This document shows, one piece after another, positions 63,231-64,000 of a stretch of 64,000 nucleotides of DNA. Under the pieces are notes generated by a model. It saw only the letters and a list, made by a program, of their open reading frames with translations, made no database searches and had not been told where the DNA came from. The DNA is taken from positions 248,001-312,000 of the forward strand of contig CAVQDQ010000001.1 of the NCBI GenBank assembly GCA_963711315.1. Direction: 5' to 3'. The number at the start of each line of letters is the position of its first letter. Position 1 is the stretch's first letter. Position numbers and translations under genes: made by a program. The stretch comes from PALSA-612 sp963711315 (GTDB taxonomy: Bacteria; Actinomycetota; Thermoleophilia; Gaiellales; Gaiellaceae).

Positions 63231-64000
63231 CACCGACGGCGAAGATGCCGACGGCGACCAGCCCGATGGCCGCCCAGCCGACAGTCGCCTCGGGGACGAT
63301 GAGGCTCGGAATCTCCCGCGACGTCCAACCTCGCTTCACGACCTGCTCGAGCCAGGCGTCTTGAACGGCGTTCGCGAGACCGTACGCCAGTATGAGCGCG
63401 AGATAGGCACCGACCGCCACCCGCAGGCGCGTAATCCGCATCCGGGAGAGCGCGAGAGCCGACAGCGCGAGCAGGAGGCCGTCCAGGCCGTGGTGGTGAC
63501 CAGCGTGCACAGCTGCCGACGGCACGTCGTGGCCCGGCTGGAGCCGGAGTTCGTCTGTTTGCCAGACCGTCCCCAACACCGGTACACGCGCGAAGGATCC
63601 GCCCACCATCGCTACGAGCCAGGGGACGGCGAGGAACAGGAGCGCGATGGCGACGGCGAGGCGGGCAGGGTCGAGGGACCGGGGCGGTGCGAAATCCCCA
63701 CCGAACCGCCGCCAGGCGATGATCGCGAGCAGGACGGTGATTGCCACTCCGGAAGCTGCGAGCGCGTTGATCGGGCGAGCGTCGAGATCGGACTGCTTAA
63801 CGACGCCGGGCCAGACGACGACGACGCAGAGGCCGACTGCGACGAGTCCGGCCAGTGCCGCGCTTCGGCCCCCGAGCCTCAACGCGACGATACCGGCAAC
63901 GGGAATCGCCACAAGTGCCGCCGAGTAGTTCAGGAACACGAGCGCCACGGCCCAATCCGCCGCCGAGACCTTCGTGCGAGACGTTGTACAGCTCCTCGAC
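63202..64000 (-). CDS. Multi-pass membrane protein, 5' end cut by window edge
   Basis: An open frame runs from the right edge (TSRTKVSAADWAVALVFLNY) to a stop at 63202, at least 265 residues, with about seven hydrophobic segments (VAGIVALRLGGRSAALAGLV; AIALLFLAVPWLVAMVGGSF). A His cluster SAAVHAGHHHGLDGLLLALS sits before a helix and may bind metal. The first in-frame GTG is at 63948, but the frame stays open upstream, so the true start is probably outside. Family not recognised. The 3' end overlaps rne by 29 nt (convergent). Confidence 0.6.

Overview
The window is 64 kb of very GC-rich, gene-dense bacterial chromosome. The gene content points to a deep-branching Actinomycetota, probably class Thermoleophilia (Gaiellales/Solirubrobacterales-like). 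The clues are an egtB-egtD ergothioneine pair, an F420-type LLM oxidoreductase, a CtaG-type oxidase assembly factor, a RNase E/G with Arg/Gly/Ser-rich basic tails, many GTG/TTG starts, and many leaderless genes (TANNNT box 6-9 nt before the start codon). The taxon is inferred, because no rRNA gene is present. About 65 protein genes, 6 tRNA genes (Pro-TGG, Gly-TCC, Arg-TCT, His-GTG, Arg-TCG, Leu-TAG), one REP-associated transposase with its REP sequences, and no CRISPR array or rRNA were found.

Layout. 1-5.1 kb: a membrane protein, a peroxiredoxin whose catalytic Cys codon is TGA (selenocysteine candidate), and beta-propeller genes around an ECF sigma factor. 5.1-9.7 kb: YbdK-type ligase, RidA, serine hydrolase, cyclic-nucleotide-binding protein, NUDIX, GH26-like hydrolase and thioredoxin. 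9.8-26 kb: ileS, transporters, tRNAs, DapA-like aldolase, CtaG, CBS protein, two cyclophilins, AI-2E-type exporter, CAP protein, LLM oxidoreductase and phosphoribosyltransferase. 25.5-33.4 kb: REP transposase, egtB-egtD-flavoprotein operon with a divergent ATP-grasp ligase, drug exporter, second peroxiredoxin and cupin. 34-39 kb: a decayed MFS/cyclic-nucleotide-binding fusion, then tig-clpP-clpX. 39-45 kb: dioxygenase-like protein, sulfotransferase, an excisionase-like remnant, an aceA-orf-gntR operon with three GGATCC boxes in its promoter, and a TPR-adenylate cyclase. 45-53.6 kb: valS, hydrolase, rsgA, folC, a Zn-ribbon membrane protein, ndk, methyltransferase and sugar dehydrogenase. 53.6-60 kb: the cell-shape cluster maf-mreB-mreC-mreD-mrdA-rodA. 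60-64 kb: small proteins, RNase E/G and a membrane protein cut by the right edge.

How the genes work together. The mre/mrd cluster builds the lateral-wall elongation machine. tig-clpP-clpX couples folding to proteolysis. Thiol and redox defence is spread over the Sec-peroxiredoxin, thioredoxin, a Cys-peroxiredoxin, and ergothioneine synthesis. A class III cyclase plus two cyclic-nucleotide-binding proteins suggest cyclic nucleotide signalling. The GntR gene sits in one operon with isocitrate lyase, its likely target.

Caveat: about a dozen genes, including normally essential ones (rsgA, folC, mrdA), are interrupted by single-base frameshifts. Most look like indel errors in the assembly. These genes are given as one interval with the break position stated. 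The TGA in the peroxiredoxin is different: both flanks are in the same frame, and it falls exactly on the catalytic Cys position.
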